Positions 60,353 to 64,000 of a DNA stretch of 64,000 nucleotides are shown in pieces. Numbering within the stretch: the first letter of the stretch is position 1; every line of letters starts with the position of its first letter. The translations under genes and the position numbers were made by a program. The DNA lies in assembly GCA_964614065.1 (NCBI GenBank), contig CAZTJJ010000001.1, positions 1 to 64,000 of the forward strand, read 5' to 3'. Below the pieces are notes generated by a model that was not told where the DNA came from, did no database searches, and saw only the letters and a program-made list of their open reading frames with translations. This DNA is from M55B111 sp964614065 (lineage in GTDB: Bacteria; Bipolaricaulota; Bipolaricaulia; M55B111).

Positions 60353-60547
60353 GGATATCGTTCCCCCACCGTTATTTTACTGACTCGATTTGATCTAGCC
60401 GCAAATCCAGTATACCATTAGTTAACTTCGTAACTTGGTCTACTGCTGCAGTAGTTATTAGAAATGCTTGTGGGTTGGATGAACTTATCCATGTAATCTT
60501 GATGTTGGTCCTGCGAAATTATTGACAACAAGTCGCACCGATATGTA

Positions 60548-62857
60548 ATGGATAGATTTAATACCAGTGGATTGTCGAATCCGGTTTATTGTTTCTTAAT
60601 CTGCATATTCGTCTTCTCGTTGGGATATGTAGTAGTTGGCCAATCTTACCGGCCAGTTGGAAAAGCCGATCCAATTATTGCTTATATACTTGATAGACAA
60701 CAGCGAGTATCTAATTTATCTGACACTGAGCTAAAACTGGAATCTTTTATTGGTTCAATTGATCTGTACAGGGATAATTTATTTTTCCCTGCATCTGCCG
60801 GGATCAAAGGTACTTGCTCGCGAAACAGGGTTACGGAGAAGGAGCTTGACAAAACCGGTATGTATGACATTGGGGTAATAGCAAAATTTACAAAACCTGC
60901 CATATATGTAGATATGCCTGGATTGACCATTACTTCCACCATGGGCAGAATTGCGACTGCGATAGCCAATGTAAATTCCATCTCATCTCTTCTGGCAGCC
61001 GACGATGTGGAATATCTTGCTTCCTCACGACCCGTGTATCCCTTACTTACGGAGAGTGTACCTGCTGTTAATGCGGCGTCTTTACACAATACCCAGCCAA
61101 TGGATCGTGGCGAAGGCGTGATTATTGGGTTCGTCGATTCCGGTATTGATTACGATCACCTGGATTTCCGCCGTGACGAGGACGGTCAAATCCCCGGAGA
61201 GGAGACGTCCCGGATTTCATTTATATGGGATCAGACGGATGGCTATGGGTTACCGCCAAATGGCTACAGTTACGGGAGTGAATACTCGAAAAGCCAGATA
61301 GAACAGGATATCCGCTCGGGATTGGGTCCTACAGAGGGAGCAGTAAGAGAGGTGGATGAAGAAGGTCATGGAACTCACATTGCCGGGATAGCTAGTGGGG
61401 ATGGGTCTTCTTCAGATCTCGGGTTCGTGGGCATGGCTCCTGATTCATCTTTGATCTCCGTGAAGACGACTTTTTCAACAAGTTCTGTCCTGGATGGGGT
61501 TAGCTACATAGAACAAAAAGCTTACGAACTCGGCCAGCCCGTGGTTGTTACAAATCTTTCATTGGGAACCCAGTACGGTCCACACGATGGAACGTCTTTA
61601 TTCGAGGAAACATTGACGAATCTCTCTTCCGATAGCCACATTATAGTGGTTTCAGCCGGGAATTCCGGCGATAAAAATATTCATCTTGGAGTGGATACGT
61701 ATCTAGGAATGAGTGAAGAGTACTCGATCTACCTTCCAGTTTATAGTCCTTCTTCTGAAGTTTCCGATCATTTTAATCTCGATGGGTACTACGACAGTGG
61801 TGGTTATATAGAGGCCAAGGTAATTGGTCCAGATCAGGCTGAGACTGATTGGGTAGGTAAGGGTGAAGCGGCTTCGTTTGTAATGAGCAGCGGTAGCGTG
61901 CTTATCTCTAATGGCCCATCGACCATTACTGGTGATACTCAATTGTTTGTTCGGGTTGGTGATTTACAACCAGATACCCCTCCTGATCCAGGCAATTGGC
62001 GATTGCGTATTCGGGCAGCTTCGTCGTCTCGATTGGATATGTGGGTAAGCAGTAATTTGCTCGGAAATGCCTGTAGGGATATCGAATTTTCGGAGGGCAA
62101 TACGAAGATGACGATTGCAGAGCCAGGTAACGCTCGGGACGTAATAACGGTGGGCTCATTTAATACGAGAAATAGTTGGGACGGGAAATCCGTTTTCGGC
62201 TTTCCAGCTGGGAGCTTATCTGATTATTCAAGCAAAGGTCCAACGAGGGATGGAAGAGTTAAACCGGATGTTTCTGCACCTGGGGCGTGGGTGGTATCTA
62301 CTTTATCTGGATCAGCGAATGTTGATGATTTTTATCTAGTTTCAGACGGCTTGCACTGGTCTATGGCTGGCACCAGTGTTTCTGCACCTCACGTCGCTGG
62401 TGCGACTGCTTTAGTTTGGTATGCAGCACCAGAATCCACTGGTGCTGAAGTAACCGCTCGGCTATGTGAGACAACAGATTCCGAAGGGGTGTTCTTGCCC
62501 AATAACGAGTGGGGATGGGGTAAACTGAACGTGGGAAAAAGTGTATTTAGTTTCGGGATTTCAGGCGATGAACTGGATCAAGATCTGTGGATTCGAGCTA
62601 CTCCAAACCCAGCTCAGGAATACGCGGATCTTTTTTATAGTTATCCCGAAGGTGCTGCGAAGTTAAGGATTGAGATTTATAATGTTCTTGGCAGGGTTGT
62701 CAAGGAGATTGACGAAAGCGAATTGACCGACGGTTTGAAGTATCGGTGGTATTTAAAAAACGATGATGGCATACCACTTGCAAACGGACTCTATATTTAC
62801 TTGATCAGGATTGAAGATCGATGCTCCGATTTGAGTAGACTTGTGATAAGGAGATAA
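60548..62857 (+). CDS. Secreted subtilisin-like serine protease with C-terminal FlgD/T9SS-like tail
   Basis: 769 residues. Signal peptide about 1-34 (VYCFLICIFVFSLGYVVVG). The S8 triad is Asp197 (FVDSGIDYDH), His274 (EEGHGTHIAGIASG) and Ser610 (AGTSVSAPHVAG). A long insert of about 200 residues lies between the histidine and serine blocks, as in the KP-43/PA-like subtilases. The last 90 residues (ATPNPAQEYADLFY ... IYNVLGRVVKEI ... LANGLYIYLI) match the FlgD-Ig/type IX secretion sorting pattern. No good ribosome site is seen. The next gene is a PorV-like outer-membrane protein, which fits a surface-export role. Confidence 0.9.
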   Translation: MDRFNTSGLSNPVYCFLICIFVFSLGYVVVGQSYRPVGKADPIIAYILDRQQRVSNLSDTELKLESFIGSIDLYRDNLFFPASAGIKGTCSRNRVTEKELDKTGMYDIGVIAKFTKPAIYVDMPGLTITSTMGRIATAIANVNSISSLLAADDVEYLASSRPVYPLLTESVPAVNAASLHNTQPMDRGEGVIIGFVDSGIDYDHLDFRRDEDGQIPGEETSRISFIWDQTDGYGLPPNGYSYGSEYSKSQIEQDIRSGLGPTEGAVREVDEEGHGTHIAGIASGDGSSSDLGFVGMAPDSSLISVKTTFSTSSVLDGVSYIEQKAYELGQPVVVTNLSLGTQYGPHDGTSLFEETLTNLSSDSHIIVVSAGNSGDKNIHLGVDTYLGMSEEYSIYLPVYSPSSEVSDHFNLDGYYDSGGYIEAKVIGPDQAETDWVGKGEAASFVMSSGSVLISNGPSTITGDTQLFVRVGDLQPDTPPDPGNWRLRIRAASSSRLDMWVSSNLLGNACRDIEFSEGNTKMTIAEPGNARDVITVGSFNTRNSWDGKSVFGFPAGSLSDYSSKGPTRDGRVKPDVSAPGAWVVSTLSGSANVDDFYLVSDGLHWSMAGTSVSAPHVAGATALVWYAAPESTGAEVTARLCETTDSEGVFLPNNEWGWGKLNVGKSVFSFGISGDELDQDLWIRATPNPAQEYADLFYSYPEGAAKLRIEIYNVLGRVVKEIDESELTDGLKYRWYLKNDDGIPLANGLYIYLIRIEDRCSDLSRLVIRR

Positions 62858-62861
62858 TTAC

Positions 62862-63812
62862 ATGTTTAGCCGAAAAAGGATTGCGGGTAAATCGCTTGTC
62901 TTTTTCTTTATTTTACCCTTGCTGGTAGTTTGCTCTTCCCTGGCTGGATACTCTTCGTCCGGGGCAGGGGGAGGTTGTGATAACGTGGCCGCGATATTTG
63001 ATCTGGGAATGGGAGCGCGTCCCATGGGGATGGGTGGGGCCTTTGCCAGTTTGGCTGATGATGAAAATGCAGTGTTCTATAATCCCGCTGCTCTCGCTTA
63101 CCTTGATAGGGTCGGAGTTACGTCTCTTTGGTCCCCTCAATTTGGGTTGATCGATTACGGCGGTTTGGGGTTGGCCGGCAAGTATTTTGGATTAAACATG
63201 ACTATTCTATCTTCAAGTCTCATACAAATCCCTAACGAATTCAGCGCCCCTACAGGCGATAATTTTACTTATTTGAGCAGTGGAGGGGTTGTAGGTTTTG
63301 GCCTCCCCCTAATTGATAATTTGTCTTTTGGCGCCCGGTTGAAATACTATTATTCCCACTTATCTATTGACTCTGCAGGTGATGGGTTTGGATGGTCGGT
63401 GGAGCCTGCATTGCTAGCGAAAGGTGCTGGTTTTAGGTTTGGTCTTATTTTCGAAAATGCTCTTTCGAGTGATTTGAGGTATGGAAATTCTTATAAGGAA
63501 GAATTTAACCGGGCTATTCGATTGGGTGTTTCTTATCGGACTATGGTGACCACGAACGTCAGTGTGGTCATGTTGTCTGATCTCGAATCGGAGTTTGATG
63601 ACTTGATCAACGCTGACCTTTCTTTCTTAAAGCCGTATGTGGGTATCGAGGTTTGGGCTGACTCTTTGGGTGTAAGAGCTGGTTACAATCAAAGTGGGGT
63701 GACGATTGGTTCGTCTATTGATTTAGATTTTGTCAGGTTGGATTGGGCATATATTGCTTATCACACTGGGATTGATGGTAGTCATAAAGTGTCTCTAACT
63801 TATAGATTTTGA
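62862..63812 (+). CDS. PorV/PorQ-like outer-membrane beta-barrel protein
   Basis: 316 residues with a signal peptide (about 1-27; LVFFFILPLLVVCSSLAG) and the start of the PorV/PorQ family: DLGMGARPMGMGGAFASLADD split and AVFYNPAALAYL. The rest alternates short beta strands and ends in aromatic YRF, typical of outer-membrane barrels. In Bacteroidota PorV shuttles type IX cargo to the surface. Here it starts 4 bp after a protease carrying a T9SS-like tail. The family also includes barrels unconnected with T9SS, so the link is inference. Confidence 0.8.
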   Translation: MFSRKRIAGKSLVFFFILPLLVVCSSLAGYSSSGAGGGCDNVAAIFDLGMGARPMGMGGAFASLADDENAVFYNPAALAYLDRVGVTSLWSPQFGLIDYGGLGLAGKYFGLNMTILSSSLIQIPNEFSAPTGDNFTYLSSGGVVGFGLPLIDNLSFGARLKYYYSHLSIDSAGDGFGWSVEPALLAKGAGFRFGLIFENALSSDLRYGNSYKEEFNRAIRLGVSYRTMVTTNVSVVMLSDLESEFDDLINADLSFLKPYVGIEVWADSLGVRAGYNQSGVTIGSSIDLDFVRLDWAYIAYHTGIDGSHKVSLTYRF

Positions 63813-63829
63813 TATACCGGTTGATTTTT

Positions 63830-64000
63830 GTGCATATAAGGTCTCGCTGGAATAAATTCTTCTTAATTTTTCTATATATTCCTTTTGTAATCACTCTACT
63901 TGTTGGTCTGGAGGCACACCCGCTTACAGTTCAGACTGAGTCATTTAAAATTCAGTTGGCGGGAAAAAAGACCTGGGACCTCAAATTCGGGTTGGGTGAC
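63830..64000 (+). CDS. Start of an exported protein, cut by the window end
   Basis: 57 codons in frame to the last base without a stop: VHIRSRWNKFF, a hydrophobic run (LIFLYIPFVITLLVGL) and then TVQTESFKIQLAGKKTWDL, i.e. a signal peptide followed by a beta-rich start. GTG at 63830 or TTG at 63821 may be the start; neither has a clear ribosome site. It follows the PorV-like gene by 17 bp and may belong to the same export group. Confidence 0.6.
   Translation, partial: MHIRSRWNKFFLIFLYIPFVITLLVGLEAHPLTVQTESFKIQLAGKKTWDLKFGLGD

Noticed and set aside
1..64000. CRISPR arrays, prophage, complete insertion sequences, rRNA genes or a replication origin
   Set aside because: I looked for regularly spaced repeats, phage and transposase genes, rRNA signatures and DnaA-box clusters and found none.

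Overview
The window looks like chromosome of a deep-branching, anaerobic, diderm bacterium with a fairly compact layout and a moderate G+C content. Many proteins are rich in Asp/Glu (EF-Tu, enolase, RpoB, GrpE), which suggests a salt-adapted lineage. A group such as Bipolaricaulota/Acetothermia is a reasonable guess from the mixture seen: acetogen-type MetVF, a Thermotoga-like NusG with an inserted domain, an archaeal-type PIN-ATPase-KH protein, RtcB/archease, and a long SRP RNA with an Alu domain. No taxonomic marker was searched, so this assignment is inference.

Layout. 1-8.4 kb (+): enolase, a DivIC/FtsB-like protein, DnaE, a YvcK-like protein and a PIN/PilT-type ATPase/KH protein. 8.4-13.8 kb (-): an RNA-repair operon (thpR, archease, rtcB), a long SRP RNA butted directly against tRNA-Ser(GGA), and topA. 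14-19.2 kb: a secreted lamin-tail protein, the primary sigma factor, a patatin-like lipase and groESL under a CIRCE element. 19.4-23.5 kb (+): a four-gene operon joining a cytosolic [NiFe] hydrogenase (small and large subunits) to metV and metF, closed by a strong terminator. This is the most interesting locus: it implies a direct H2-to-methylene-tetrahydrofolate electron path in a Wood-Ljungdahl methyl branch. 23.5-29.9 kb (-): HtrA protease, a two-component system and a Ca2+-type P-ATPase. 30-32.5 kb (-): an iron locus of a DtxR-family regulator, two FeoA, a FeoB G-domain lacking its membrane part, a FeoC-like protein and a DUF364 protein. 32.9-37.7 kb (+): hrcA-grpE-dnaK-dnaJ under a second CIRCE. 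37.8-40.1 kb (-): a LolA-like protein and an M42 peptidase. 40.5-44.4 kb (+): a peptide-type ABC substrate-binding protein and two permeases without ATPases. 44.7-47.6 kb (+): an EF-G-like GTPase, a CBS protein and YjbQ. 47.6-56.9 kb (+): tRNA-Thr, tRNA-Tyr, tRNA-Thr, tuf, rpmG, tRNA-Trp, secE, nusG, rplK, rplA, rplJ, a 413-bp structured gap, rplL and rpoB. 56.8-64 kb (+): a Nudix hydrolase where rpoC would be expected, an MBL hydrolase, a helicase-dead-looking PriA, a subtilase with a T9SS-like tail, a PorV-like outer-membrane protein and the start of another exported protein.

Regulation visible in the sequence includes two CIRCE operators with the same one-base departure from consensus, a DtxR-type box in the regulator's own leader, several sigma-70 promoters, four convincing intrinsic terminators (two of them inside operons), and a 97-bp repeat present in two copies in intergenic DNA. 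No CRISPR array, intact insertion sequence or replication origin was seen.
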